Origin: Pseudomonas palleroniana
GTDB taxonomy: Bacteria > Pseudomonadota > Gammaproteobacteria > Pseudomonadales > Pseudomonadaceae
DNA: 64,000 nucleotides
Direction: 5' to 3'
Assembly: GCF_003031675.1 (NCBI RefSeq)
Contig: NZ_PYWX01000019.1
Location: forward strand, 55,652 to 119,651
Both the position numbers and the translations under genes were made by a program. The notes beneath the pieces are model-generated. The model made no database searches. It saw nothing but the letters and a program-made list of their open reading frames with translations, and was not told the DNA's origin. This document shows, piece by piece, positions 42,112-51,771 of the stretch. Numbering within the stretch: the first letter of the stretch is position 1; the number at the start of each line of letters is the position of its first letter.

Positions 42112-44862
42112 TCAGCTTTCTTGATCATCAGGATTGATAAAGACATTGACTGGGCATTCCCCCAGGGCAGTGCTGATCAACAGCTCCTTGTTGGGTGTGA
42201 CTGCGCCCGTTTGAAAAAGTCCCTTCCAGTTTTGCGTTATGCCGGTAAACGGTAATTTCACCCGCGTATCGCCCCAAACCCGCGCAGGAATATGCGGCCG
42301 TTCACTGTTTTCAAGCAGGCGATGGGGCCAGCGTGGCACCACCACCAGTACGCGTTTGCCCTGCTGTTCGCGGTAGAACGCGACCACGTGTTCGGCATGG
42401 GTGCCCTCGACCTCCAAGGGCGTGTAGCTGCCCCGGCTGAACACTTCGGGGTGGGCCTTGCGCAAGGCCAGTGCCTGGGCGATCACCGCTTGTTTGATAC
42501 GCCCATCGCGCCAGTTGGACAAGCCTTCTTCGATGCCCGGTGGTGCCTGCAACGCGCGTTGCCGTGCGCTGAAATCCACCGGACGGCGGTTGTCCGGGTC
42601 CACCAGGCTGAAGTCCCAGAACTCATCGCCCTGGTATAGGTCCGGCACCCCCGGCACGGTAAGGCGAAGCAAGGTTTGCGCCAGACCATTCAAGGCGCCG
42701 GCCGGTGCGATGGCCTCGGCGGCTTGCGCCAGCGCAGTGCGTAATGGCTGGCCTTCAGGGCTGAGCAACAGGCGCGACAGGAACGTTTCAACCCCTTTCT
42801 CATAGGCTTCGTTCGGTGCGCTCCAACTGCTCTGCAACTTGGCCTCGCGCAGGGCCTTCTGTTGCCATTGCCAGAGTCGTTGCTGGTAGCCCTCAAGGTC
42901 AGGGTTGGCGTCCAGCGGCCAACTGCCGAGCAGTACTTGATAAAGGATCAGTTCATCGCCGGCCGAGGGGCTATTGCCATCCTCGCGTAACGGCGTCGCC
43001 AGGTGGCGCCAGTGCTGCACTTGTTCGGCGTACCACGGTGCGCACTCGCTGATCACCGCCAGGCGCGCACGACTGTCTTCACCGCGTTTATGGTCATGCG
43101 TGGCGGTGGCCAGCAGGTTATCGGGAAAGCTCTGCAAGCGTTGTTGGTTGGCGGCATGAAAGTCGGTCAGGGAGGCGCTGAACTGCTCAGTGCTGAAGCC
43201 CACATCGTTACGCGACAGCAACACCGCCGAACGATAAAACGCAGTGTCCTCCACGGCCTTGGCCGCGGCCGGCGAGGTCAACTGCTGGAAGCGCACGCAG
43301 GCATGCTTGAGTATCTTGCGCTCGCGGCCGCGCGGGCGATTGCGCCAGGGCTGGCCGCCCAACCAGTTTTCCAGGTGGTCGAGCACCGGCCAGTCACCTT
43401 CACTCAGGATCTCGCGGGCGCCGCTCATGGCGTGTTGGAAGACACGCTCATCGTCGGCACTGCGGCCCTGGGCGCTGATATAAGTGCGATACACCGGGAA
43501 ATGCACGATCAGCGCCTGCAACGCACGGCGGATCGCGCCCAGTGTCAGGTCGCGCGTCATCACATCGTCGCGGGCCACTTGCAACAGTGCCTGGGCAACG
43601 CTTTCAAAGTCGCCGGCCAGGGAGCCGTTGAGGATTTGCTGGCGCGCCAGCCACGCCTCTTCGATGAATGCCGGGGGACGTTCGCTATGGTGCGTCCATA
43701 ATTGCGCCAGCGGCTCAAAGCCTTGCGGGTCATGTTGCAGCAGTGACAGCTGGTTCATGAATTCATAGCCGGTGGTTCCGTCCACCTGCCAGTCCTGGCG
43801 CAGGGTTTCGCCTTCGCCCAGAATCTTTTCCACGAAGATCGGCACGTGCCGCCCGGGCGCCAGCGCATCCACTCGACGACGCAACTTGCGGCAATAGCCC
43901 CGTGGGTCGGCCAGGCCGTCGACATGGTCAATGCGCAGGCCGTCCACCAGACCCTGGCTGATCAGTTCGAAGATCTTGGCGTGGGTGGCCTCGAATACGG
44001 CGCTGCGCTCGACGCGCAGGCCACCCAGTTCGTTCACGTCGAAGAAGCGTCGCCAGTTGATGTCGTCGGCGGCGGTACGCCAGCTGGCCAGGCGGTAGGT
44101 CTGTTGTTCCAGCAACTGGTGCAGTTGCTCAAAGCCCTCAGGCGTGCGGCTGTCGAACGCCTTGAGCCGCTGTTCGATGGCCGGCGACACTTTGCTCGCG
44201 CGCTCGGCAAGCGCCTGCTTGAGCGCGGCCGCTTCGCGGTAGGCATCGTCCTGATAGGCGAGGGCGCTGAAACGGTCGGCCAATGGCTTGAGCGATTCAT
44301 CGTGGCCGAGAATCACGCCATAATCTCTCGGGCAGATCGGAAAGCGATGTTCGTAATGCTCGACGTAGAAAGCGCCGTGTTCAGCATCGAAATGCAGGGT
44401 CAGCGTGCCGCTTTGCAAGGCTTCGCCGTAGTCGCTGCCCAGGAACGGCATCAACAGTTGGCCCTTGAGCAGCGGGTCGGGGGAGTGCCACTGGATATCG
44501 AAGAATTCGCTGTAGGGGCTCAGGCGGCCCCACTCCAGCAAGTCCAGCCACCAGGGGTTGTCGGCACCGCCGACGGCCATGTGGTTGGAGACGATATCCA
44601 GGATCAACCCCATCCCGTGCTCACGCAAGGTGGCCACGAGGCGGTGCAGGGCAGGCTCGCCGCCCAGCTCCGGGTTGATGCGGGTGGGGTCGACGACATC
44701 GTACCCGTGCATGGAGCCGGCCCGGGCGCAGAGCAGTGGTGAGGCGTATAGATGGCTGATGCCGAGCCGGGCGAAATACGGCACCAGCGGCACCGCATCA
44801 TCGAGGGTGAAACCTTTATGAAATTGCAGGCGTTGGGTGGCGCGTAAAGGGAATGCTTTCAT
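42112..44862 (-). CDS. treY: Maltooligosyltrehalose synthase TreY
   Basis: A 916-residue GH13 enzyme, long as usual for TreY. Motifs are RLQFHKGFTLDDAVPLVPYF at the start, LILDIVSNHMAVGG, DGLRIDHVDGLADPRGYC (nucleophile Asp), IFVEKILGEGE (Glu) and GVPDLYQGDEFWDFSLVDPD. It turns the reducing end of a maltooligosaccharide into a trehalose unit, which TreZ then releases. Its start overlaps the malQ stop by four bases. Confidence 0.95.
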   Translation of the reverse strand: MKAFPLRATQRLQFHKGFTLDDAVPLVPYFARLGISHLYASPLLCARAGSMHGYDVVDPTRINPELGGEPALHRLVATLREHGMGLILDIVSNHMAVGGADNPWWLDLLEWGRLSPYSEFFDIQWHSPDPLLKGQLLMPFLGSDYGEALQSGTLTLHFDAEHGAFYVEHYEHRFPICPRDYGVILGHDESLKPLADRFSALAYQDDAYREAAALKQALAERASKVSPAIEQRLKAFDSRTPEGFEQLHQLLEQQTYRLASWRTAADDINWRRFFDVNELGGLRVERSAVFEATHAKIFELISQGLVDGLRIDHVDGLADPRGYCRKLRRRVDALAPGRHVPIFVEKILGEGETLRQDWQVDGTTGYEFMNQLSLLQHDPQGFEPLAQLWTHHSERPPAFIEEAWLARQQILNGSLAGDFESVAQALLQVARDDVMTRDLTLGAIRRALQALIVHFPVYRTYISAQGRSADDERVFQHAMSGAREILSEGDWPVLDHLENWLGGQPWRNRPRGRERKILKHACVRFQQLTSPAAAKAVEDTAFYRSAVLLSRNDVGFSTEQFSASLTDFHAANQQRLQSFPDNLLATATHDHKRGEDSRARLAVISECAPWYAEQVQHWRHLATPLREDGNSPSAGDELILYQVLLGSWPLDANPDLEGYQQRLWQWQQKALREAKLQSSWSAPNEAYEKGVETFLSRLLLSPEGQPLRTALAQAAEAIAPAGALNGLAQTLLRLTVPGVPDLYQGDEFWDFSLVDPDNRRPVDFSARQRALQAPPGIEEGLSNWRDGRIKQAVIAQALALRKAHPEVFSRGSYTPLEVEGTHAEHVVAFYREQQGKRVLVVVPRWPHRLLENSERPHIPARVWGDTRVKLPFTGITQNWKGLFQTGAVTPNKELLISTALGECPVNVFINPDDQES

Positions 44863-46943
44863 CGGTCACGCTCGTGGGCCTGGTTACGGGCTACGGCCAG
44901 CAGTTCGAGGCGGCGGGCGGCACCGGCATTGTCGAGTAGGCTGGACGCCTCGCCGGGCAGGCGGCGGCGCCAATTGGGGTGGGTGTCGGTAGTGCCGGGC
45001 AGGTTGGCCTGCTCTTCCAGGCCCAGCGCGTCCTCCAGGGGCAGCAGCACCAACGGTGCACGGGTGTGGCCCAGGTAGCGCACGCTGGCATCGATCATAT
45101 GGTCGGTCTCATTGCGGATCTCATCGACGAAATTCTGCGGGTCCTGGCTCAACGCCTGACGCAACGCCTGGCGTTCACGCAGGCGGTGTTCGCTCCATTG
45201 CTCTACGGTGGGGGCATCGATCAGGCCCAGTTGGATATTCCATTCGATATCGCGGCTGTGCCACCAGCCGTTGAGGGTTGGCAAATCATGGGTGCTGGTG
45301 GTGGCCAGGGCGTTATCCGGCCAGTCGAGAATCGGTTTGAATTGGCCATCGTGATTCTGTTCGAACAACAGCACGCGCATGCCAAGGATCGAGCGGCCGC
45401 TGAGTTTTTCCCGCAGGCCGTCGGGCACCGTGCCCAGGTCTTCACCCAGCACAATGGCCTGGTGGCGGTGGGACTCCAGGGCCAACAGGCGCAGCATGTC
45501 ATCCACCGGGTAATACAGGTACGCCCCGTCACGTGGCGACGCGCCGTTGGGGATCACCCACAGGCGTTGCAGGCCCATCACATGGTCGATACGCAGGCCG
45601 CCGGCATGTGCGAAGTTGGCCCGCAGCATCTCGATGAAAGCGCGGAAACCGTTGCGCTTGAGGCCCTCCGGGGAGAATGCGGAGATGCCCCAGCCTTGGC
45701 CCGCGCGGTTAAGGATGTCCGGTGGTGCTCCCACGGTGAGGTCGGCCAGCAGTTCATCCTGGCGGCTCCACGCCTGGCTGCCGCCGCCGTCGGCGCCGAC
45801 GGCCAGGTCAGCGATCAGGCCAACGCCCATGCCGCTGCCCCGGGCGGCTTGCTGTGCCCGTTGCAGGCTACGGGCGATCAGCCATTGGCAGAAGGCGAAG
45901 TAGCCGATCTCGTCGCGGTGTTTCTCGGCGAACTGGGCCAGGGCCGGGCTCTGCGGGGTACGCCAGTCTTGTGGCCAGTGGCGCCAGTCGAGGTCTTCGC
46001 CGGCCGCGGCGCGCTGGGCTTGCACGGCTTCGAAGCGGCAGTGGTTTTCCAGGGCTTCACCGCCGGTCTGGCGGAAACTGAGGAAGTCGGCGTGTTGCGG
46101 GTGCTCGCCCTGGCGGAAATCTTCATACAGCGTGCGCAGCAAGCGTTGCTTGGCCTTGGCGGCGGCGGGCCAGTCGATCAGCGGCAGTTGTTCAAGGGCA
46201 TGCAGTTCCTCTTCCAACCCGGCGGCGGCAACCGCGTTGCGTACTTCACGCTCGCCCAGGATGCACGCCGGGGAGGCATACAGGCTGTTGAGAAACAGGC
46301 GGCTGGACGGTGAATAAGGGCTGTAGCGCTCGGTGTCGGCGCTGAACATGGCGTGCATCGGGCTGATCGCCAGGGCGTCGGCACCGCGTTCGGCGGCGGA
46401 ACGGACCAGGTGCTCCAGGGCCAGGGTGTCGCCAAAACCGCCGTCACCGAGGCGCCGCAGGCCATACAGTTGGGCGCTCAGGCCCCAGGCGCGGGCGGGA
46501 CGGCTGTCGACCGCCTCGGCCACGCTGTAGCAGTGGTCGGGAGCCACGGCCAGGGTGAAGGTCTGGTCGGCGATATGCACACAGTGGTAGCCCAGGGCAA
46601 TGATGCCAGGCAGCACGGCATTACCGTCGAGGCGCAACTCCAGGGTTTCACCCTGTTCCAGGCTGACCCGGCAGGGCGTGTCCGGCGCGAAGTAGCGCGC
46701 CAGGTCCAAGGGCTCACCGGAGTCGATGGTCATGAGGGGCGGCAGGTGCTTGTCTTGTTGCACCTGCTCAAGTTCCAGCAGGCTGGCGTCGATCTCGGCG
46801 TCGGTGTCGGCCGGGTGGCCCAGGCCTTTGAGCACCGCGCGCAGGGCGTCGGGTTTCACATGTTGCGGGCGGCCGTTGGCGTCGATCCAATCGACGGCCA
46901 GGCCCGCGCGGCTGGCGAGGATTTCCAGGTTCGCTTCGCTCAA
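44859..46943 (-). CDS. malQ: 4-alpha-glucanotransferase MalQ
   Basis: A 694-residue GH77 enzyme. The barrel shows YSPYSPSSRLFLNSLYASP, LRIDHVMGLQRLWVIPNGAS, IVLGEDLGTVPDGLREKL and STHDLPTLNGWW. It transfers maltosyl units between alpha-glucans, supplying chains suitable for TreY. An N-terminal domain of 160 residues precedes the core, as in bacterial MalQ. Both ends overlap their neighbours by four bases. Confidence 0.93.
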   Translation of the reverse strand: MSEANLEILASRAGLAVDWIDANGRPQHVKPDALRAVLKGLGHPADTDAEIDASLLELEQVQQDKHLPPLMTIDSGEPLDLARYFAPDTPCRVSLEQGETLELRLDGNAVLPGIIALGYHCVHIADQTFTLAVAPDHCYSVAEAVDSRPARAWGLSAQLYGLRRLGDGGFGDTLALEHLVRSAAERGADALAISPMHAMFSADTERYSPYSPSSRLFLNSLYASPACILGEREVRNAVAAAGLEEELHALEQLPLIDWPAAAKAKQRLLRTLYEDFRQGEHPQHADFLSFRQTGGEALENHCRFEAVQAQRAAAGEDLDWRHWPQDWRTPQSPALAQFAEKHRDEIGYFAFCQWLIARSLQRAQQAARGSGMGVGLIADLAVGADGGGSQAWSRQDELLADLTVGAPPDILNRAGQGWGISAFSPEGLKRNGFRAFIEMLRANFAHAGGLRIDHVMGLQRLWVIPNGASPRDGAYLYYPVDDMLRLLALESHRHQAIVLGEDLGTVPDGLREKLSGRSILGMRVLLFEQNHDGQFKPILDWPDNALATTSTHDLPTLNGWWHSRDIEWNIQLGLIDAPTVEQWSEHRLRERQALRQALSQDPQNFVDEIRNETDHMIDASVRYLGHTRAPLVLLPLEDALGLEEQANLPGTTDTHPNWRRRLPGEASSLLDNAGAARRLELLAVARNQAHERDR

Positions 46944-48685
46944 GGGTGATCTCCAACAGGGGTTAGGAAGACGCGTGCGCTGAAGGGCGCCAGCAGCGCG
47001 CCCTGGTTGGCCGGCGTTTGGAAAAGACAGGCGTGCGGCGCTGCGTGTTCGAGGGGCTCGGCGCTCAGGTTGAGGTCGATTTGCAACAGGCTGCCGTTGC
47101 CCAGCCGCCAGCGGGCGCTGACGGCGCCGTCGGCCAGCACCCGCGCCCCGAGAGCCACGCAGCCGGGCAAGTGGGGCACGATATGTTGGTGACGCAGGCT
47201 CAGCAGTTGCCGGTAGAGCTGGGTGTGTTCGTTATCGCTAAACGAAGGGATCGAACGCTGGAAGGTTGTCAGGGCATTGGGATCGGGAATCCGCTCACGC
47301 TGTTCAGGGTCATTGAAGGCGGCGAAGTCGGCAAACTCATTGCGTCGGCCTTCGCGTACCGCCTCAGCCAGTTCGCCGTGATGATCGGTGAAAAACAGGA
47401 AGGGTTCTTCGGCCGCCACCTCATCGCCCATGAACACCAAAGGAATCATCGGCGACAGCAGCAATAACGTAGTGGCGGCTATCAGGGCCTGGGGTGAACA
47501 CAACTGATGCAGGCGTTCACCCAAGGCGCGATTGCCGATCTGGTCATGGTTCTGCAAGAACAGTACGAAGGCACTCGGCGGCAGATGCCCGCTGGGCTCA
47601 CCGCGAGGGTCGCCGTGGCGGTTGGCCTGCCCCTGGTAGATAAAACCTTCGCTCAGGCAGCGAGCCAACTGGGCCGTGGTGTCTGCGGCAAAGTCGCGGT
47701 AATAGGCATCGGTCTCGCCGGTCAGCAGCACATGCAGGGCATTGTGGCCGTCGTCGTTCCATTGCGCATCGAAATCCTGTTCCAGCAGGTTGGCCTGGTT
47801 GTGCTCGTTTTCCAGCACCAGCCACACCTGGCGGCCCAGGTCGACCTGTTCGCGCACACGCTGCGCCAACGCGTGCAGGAACCCGGGGTTATCGATGGCG
47901 TGCACGGCGTCCAGGCGCAAGCCGTCGAAGCGATATTCCAGCAGCCACATCAGCGCGTTATCGAGGAAGAAGTCGCGTACTTCCCGGCGATCGAAATCGA
48001 TCCCGGCGCCCCAGGGCGTGTGCACGTCCTCTTGAAAGAACGCCTTGGCGTATTGGCCCAGGTAGTTACCGTCGGGCCCGAAGTGGTTGTAGACCACATC
48101 GAGAATCACCGCCAGGCCGTGTCCATGGGCGCTGTCGATCAGGTGCTTGAGTTGTTCGGGCGTGCCGTAGGAGGCCTGCGGTGCATAGGGCAGCACCCCG
48201 TCGTAGCCCCAATTGCGTTCGCCGGGGAACTGCGCCAAGGGCATCAGTTCGATCGCGGTGAAGCCCAGTTCAGCCAGGCGTGGCAGGTGTTTTTCAACGG
48301 CAGCGTAGCCACCCAGTGCCCCGACATGCAGCTCGTAGATCACCGCTTCATGCCAGGGCCGGCCTTGCCAGTGGCTGTTCTGCCAGGGGTAAGCGAGCGG
48401 GTCGACGACCCGGCTCCAACCGTGGACATCCGAGACCTGGGCCCTGGACGCCGGGTCGGGGACATCGGTTTCACCGTCGATGTTGTAGCGGTAGCAAGTG
48501 CCCGCCGGGCACTTGACCTCTACTTCGAACCAGCCATCTGCCTGGGGCAGCATGGCAATGGATTTTCCGTCTTTGAATTCAACGCTGACATAAAACGCGT
48601 CTGGCGCCCACAAGGCAAAACGCGTGTGTTGCGCGTCCAGCATGATTGCACCGTGGGGCCAGGTTTCCAGAGTCCATGACGGCAT
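46940..48685 (-). CDS. treZ: Malto-oligosyltrehalose trehalohydrolase TreZ
   Basis: A 581-residue GH13 enzyme. An N-terminal CBM48-like domain (RFALWAPDAFYVSVEF) is followed by VIYELHVGALGGYAAVEKHL, LDVVYNHFGPDGNYLG, FDGLRLDAVHAIDNP (nucleophile Asp), VLENEHNQANLL (Glu) and FLQNHDQIGNRA. It releases free trehalose from the product of TreY. The start at 48685 has GGGAGGTC before it and lies 19 bases from the glgA stop. Confidence 0.95.
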   Translation of the reverse strand: MPSWTLETWPHGAIMLDAQHTRFALWAPDAFYVSVEFKDGKSIAMLPQADGWFEVEVKCPAGTCYRYNIDGETDVPDPASRAQVSDVHGWSRVVDPLAYPWQNSHWQGRPWHEAVIYELHVGALGGYAAVEKHLPRLAELGFTAIELMPLAQFPGERNWGYDGVLPYAPQASYGTPEQLKHLIDSAHGHGLAVILDVVYNHFGPDGNYLGQYAKAFFQEDVHTPWGAGIDFDRREVRDFFLDNALMWLLEYRFDGLRLDAVHAIDNPGFLHALAQRVREQVDLGRQVWLVLENEHNQANLLEQDFDAQWNDDGHNALHVLLTGETDAYYRDFAADTTAQLARCLSEGFIYQGQANRHGDPRGEPSGHLPPSAFVLFLQNHDQIGNRALGERLHQLCSPQALIAATTLLLLSPMIPLVFMGDEVAAEEPFLFFTDHHGELAEAVREGRRNEFADFAAFNDPEQRERIPDPNALTTFQRSIPSFSDNEHTQLYRQLLSLRHQHIVPHLPGCVALGARVLADGAVSARWRLGNGSLLQIDLNLSAEPLEHAAPHACLFQTPANQGALLAPFSARVFLTPVGDHP

Positions 48686-48704
48686 CTGTGAAGACCTCCC
48701 TTGA

Positions 48705-50258
48705 TTACTTGGCCGATTTCCCTAAAGCCTTGGCCACCAGTTGTTCGTAGAGTTCGGCATAGGGTTCCACGGCCTGGCACCAGTTGAACGGTTGAGTCAT
48801 GGCGCGGCTGCGCATCGCATTGAGCAAACCGGGGAAGGCAAATACCTTGAAGGCGCGGGTGAGAGCGGCTTTATAGCTGTCCACCGTGGATTCATTGAAC
48901 AGGAAGCCGGTCACGCCATCTTCGATAGTGTCGGCCAGGCCGCCGGTATTGCGCGCCACCGGCAGCGAGCCGAAGCGCTGCGCGTACATCTGGCTCAAGC
49001 CGCAGGGTTCGTAGCGCGATGGCATCAACAGGAAATCGCTGCCGGCGAACATGCGGCGGGCATCGGTTTCGTTGAAGCCGATCCGCACGCCCACTTGACC
49101 GGGAAAGCGCAGGGCCAGCTCGCGCATGGCCTGTTCTTCTTCCGGCTCGCCACGCCCGATAATGGCGATCTGGCCGCCGTTTTCGACGATAAAGCTGGCC
49201 ACCGCCTCGGTGAGGTCCAGACCTTTCTGATAGACCAGACGCGAGACCACGGCGAACAACGGGCCGGTGGAGTCGTGCAGGCCGAACAGTTCGCGCACGT
49301 GGGCGGCGTTGATGGCCTTGCCGTTCCAGTCACCGATATTGAAGTTGTGGACCAGGTGGGTGTCGGTGGACGTTTCCCAGCTTTCATCAATGCCGTTGGG
49401 AATACCGCTGAGCAGACCCTGTTGGGTCTTGCTGGCCAAAAAGCCATCCAGGCCGCAGCCGAATTCGGGGGTAGTGATTTCCTGGGCGTAGGTGGCACTC
49501 ACCGTGGTGATATGGCTGGAATAGGCCATGCCCGCCTTGAGGAACGACATCTTGCCGTAGAACTCCATGCCTTCCTGTTGCAGGGCATGCGGCGGAATCC
49601 CCAGCTCCGGGGTGGACGCCAGGCTGACGACGCCCTGATACGCCAGGTTGTGAATGGTGAACAGGGTCGGCGTGCGTGACCCGCGCCAGTGCATGTAGGC
49701 CGGGGCCAGGCCCGCCGGCCAGTCGTGGGCGTGCACCAGGTCCGGGCACCAGTGGATCTGCGCGAGGTTGGCGGCGATGTCGGCGGCGGCCAGGCCCAGG
49801 CGGGCGAAGCGGATATGGTTGTCCGGCCAGTCGCGGCCGTTATTGGCGCCGTAGGGCGTGCCTTCACGCTCGTAGAGTTCGGGGCAGATCAGCACGTAGA
49901 TGACCAGCCCATCCTTGAGGTCCATGCGTCCGATCTTGCACGGCGGCAGCGCGGCGTGACCGCCCAGCTCGCCAATGATATGAATCGGGTTGTCGCTCTC
50001 CATCACTTGCGGATAACCCGGGATCAACACTCGCACATCGTGCAGATGCGCCATGGCGCGGGGCAGGGCGGCAGACACATCGCCCAGGCCGCCGGTCTTC
50101 ACCAGGTCGGCGAATTCGGAGGTGACGAAGAGGACTTTTTTACGATTGGGGTTGTGACTCACGACCGGCCGCACCGTGTTGATGTCAACTAAAGAGCTCG
50201 CCCCGCCAACTGGCTGACTAACACGTTCTCCCTGAATACTTGAAACGGCACTGATCAT
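48705..50258 (-). CDS. glgA: Glycogen/starch synthase GlgA
   Basis: A 517-residue GT5 enzyme. The KTGGL donor motif is present (VTSEFADLVKTGGLGDVSAALP), then the HAHDW site and the C-terminal SRYEPCGLSQMYA. It adds glucose from ADP-glucose to alpha-glucan; some pseudomonad enzymes of this group act on maltose-1-phosphate pathways instead in other genes (GlgE). It is first in the minus-strand block. The ATG at 50258 has GGAGAG upstream. Two possible promoters lie in the leader. Confidence 0.92.
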   Translation of the reverse strand: MISAVSSIQGERVSQPVGGASSLVDINTVRPVVSHNPNRKKVLFVTSEFADLVKTGGLGDVSAALPRAMAHLHDVRVLIPGYPQVMESDNPIHIIGELGGHAALPPCKIGRMDLKDGLVIYVLICPELYEREGTPYGANNGRDWPDNHIRFARLGLAAADIAANLAQIHWCPDLVHAHDWPAGLAPAYMHWRGSRTPTLFTIHNLAYQGVVSLASTPELGIPPHALQQEGMEFYGKMSFLKAGMAYSSHITTVSATYAQEITTPEFGCGLDGFLASKTQQGLLSGIPNGIDESWETSTDTHLVHNFNIGDWNGKAINAAHVRELFGLHDSTGPLFAVVSRLVYQKGLDLTEAVASFIVENGGQIAIIGRGEPEEEQAMRELALRFPGQVGVRIGFNETDARRMFAGSDFLLMPSRYEPCGLSQMYAQRFGSLPVARNTGGLADTIEDGVTGFLFNESTVDSYKAALTRAFKVFAFPGLLNAMRSRAMTQPFNWCQAVEPYAELYEQLVAKALGKSAK

Positions 50259-50351
50259 AGTTCTCTCCACGTGTAGGGTCGGTTAGTGGCCCGCTGCCAC
50301 TAGCTCGATGACCGCATCCTGCGGCCACGCGCACAAGTGCAATACAATTCT

Positions 50352-50367
50352 GGCAAGGCTTATGCCA
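50352..50367 (-). promoter_or_regulatory. Candidate sigma-54 promoter before glgA
   Basis: On the minus strand TGGCAT-AAGCC-TTGCC fits the -24/-12 pattern TGGCAC-N5-TTGCW, with correct GG-to-GC spacing. It is about 94 bases before the glgA ATG. It is also an inverted repeat (CTGGCA/TGCCAG), so it could be an operator or a chance match instead. Confidence 0.35.
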
Positions 50368-50443
50368 GTTGCACGGTTGGCAGAAATAGATTGGATGGGC
50401 GGGCATTGGGGGGTTAATCCAGTGTGCTCGCCCTACCTTAAAA

Positions 50444-50471
50444 CTTGACCAGTGGCCGAGTTGGAAAGTTT
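50444..50471 (-). promoter_or_regulatory. Candidate AlgU-type promoter before glgA
   Basis: On the minus strand AAACTT (50471-50466) and GTCAAG (50449-50444) are 16 bases apart. The consensus is near GAACTT-N16-TCTGA. It would give a leader of about 180 bases. A similar candidate lies before glgX. Confidence 0.35.
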
Positions 50472-50599
50472 AGATTTTTTGCGGGGTTTTTGTTTTGGAA
50501 CGGACCCATCGGTCATGAGTCTAGGACAGATCCCAGAGCCTGTAGGCTTTCTAAGGAAATTTTGTAGGACAAAAAACTTCTAACCCCAAAACCGCAGGT

Positions 50600-50733
50600 T
50601 GTAGTGAGCGGGCTTGCCCCGCGCTGGGTGGCGAAGCCGCCCCAACAAAGACGCCACGGTATTTCAGAACGACCGAGGTGCCTGGGTTTGGGGCGGCTGC
50701 GCCACCCAGCGCGGGGCAAGCCCGCTCACTACA
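50600..50733. repeat. REPIN: inverted REP pair (TGTAGTGAGCGGGCTTGCCC family), copy B
   Basis: Same length (134 bases), same ends and largely the same spacer as the unit at 25432-25565. It lies between the 3' end of the dehydrogenase gene and the glgA promoter region. Confidence 0.9.
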
Positions 50734-50792
50734 GATGACGGAAAACGCCCCACCTCAGTGCAAACCCGCTCCCAGCATTGGTGCAGGGTGCG

Positions 50793-51746
50793 TCAGCCCA
50801 ATACGCGAATGGGCGTACCGGCCGCCCAAGCTTGAACATCCTCGATCATCTGCTGATAGAACTGCCGGTAATTCTGCTCGCTCACATAGCCGATATGGGG
50901 CGTGGCCAATACGTTGGGCAGGCGGCGGAAGGGGTGGTCCGCCGATAGTGGCTCTTCGCCGTATACGTCCAGGGCGGCCCCGGCCAAGCGACCACTTTCC
51001 AGCGCGGCCACTAGCGCCTGTTCATCCACAATCGGCCCGCGTGCGGTGTTCACCAAGCGTGCCGTCGGTTTCATCCAGCCCAGCGCCTTGGCGTCGACCA
51101 GCCCGCGGCTGCGCTCGCTGAGTACCAAGTGCACGCTGAGGATGTCGGCTTGTTCAAACAGCGCCTGTTTGCTGACCCAGGTTACACCGCATTGCGCGGC
51201 CCGTTCCGGGGTCAGGTTTTCACTCCAGGCGATGACGCGCATACCGAACACCTGGGCAAACTGCGCGACTTTCTGGCCAATACTGCCCAGGCCGAGAATG
51301 CCCAGGGTCTTGCCATACAAGTCGCCGCCCAGGCCGACTTGCCAACCGCCGGCACGCAACGAGTTGGCTTCGGCCAGCAGGTTGCGGGTGGCGGCCATGA
51401 TCAAGGCCCAGGTCAATTCCGGCGCTGCCTGTTTATAGCTGTCGGTGCCGCACACCTGAATGCCCAGGGCCTGGGCGGCGGCAATGTCGATAGCGGCATT
51501 GCGCATGCCGCCGGTCACCAGCAGCTTGAGATCAGGCAGGCCCTGCAGCAGCGCCTTATCGAAGGTGGAGCGCTCACGCATCACGCAGATCACCTCGAAG
51601 CCCTTCAAGCGTTCGATCATCGTCGCGGTGTCTGCCGGGTAGTCGTGCAGGAAGTGCACCTGGCCAACTGGCGCCAGCCCTGACCAATCCACCACGCCAC
51701 TGGCCACCTGCTGCCAATCATCAATGACTGCTATCTGTAATGACAT
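50793..51746 (-). CDS. D-2-hydroxyacid dehydrogenase family protein
   Basis: A 317-residue NAD-dependent enzyme. The Rossmann motif is LGILGLGSIGQKVA (GxGxxG). The catalytic Arg is in NTARGPIVDEQAL, the Glu in LDVYGEEPL and the His in ATPHIGYVSEQNY. The family reduces 2-keto acids to D-2-hydroxyacids or the reverse. The substrate is unknown. Confidence 0.87.
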   Translation of the reverse strand: MSLQIAVIDDWQQVASGVVDWSGLAPVGQVHFLHDYPADTATMIERLKGFEVICVMRERSTFDKALLQGLPDLKLLVTGGMRNAAIDIAAAQALGIQVCGTDSYKQAAPELTWALIMAATRNLLAEANSLRAGGWQVGLGGDLYGKTLGILGLGSIGQKVAQFAQVFGMRVIAWSENLTPERAAQCGVTWVSKQALFEQADILSVHLVLSERSRGLVDAKALGWMKPTARLVNTARGPIVDEQALVAALESGRLAGAALDVYGEEPLSADHPFRRLPNVLATPHIGYVSEQNYRQFYQQMIEDVQAWAAGTPIRVLG

Positions 51747-51771
51747 TCACCCGTGCCTCGATCAAATGGGA

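Larger units (their letters stand above)
50259..50599. other. glgA leader and intergenic region
   Basis: About 340 bases without a gene. It holds the two promoter candidates, a T-rich stretch near 50474-50497 and an unexplained GTAGG-rich segment (50539-50570) just before the REPIN. Confidence 0.5.

Noticed and set aside
50539..50570. GTAGG-containing segment before the REPIN as a GacA-type or small RNA element
   Set aside because: It does not fit TGTAAG-N6-CTTACA, and no RNA-like structure or terminator follows.
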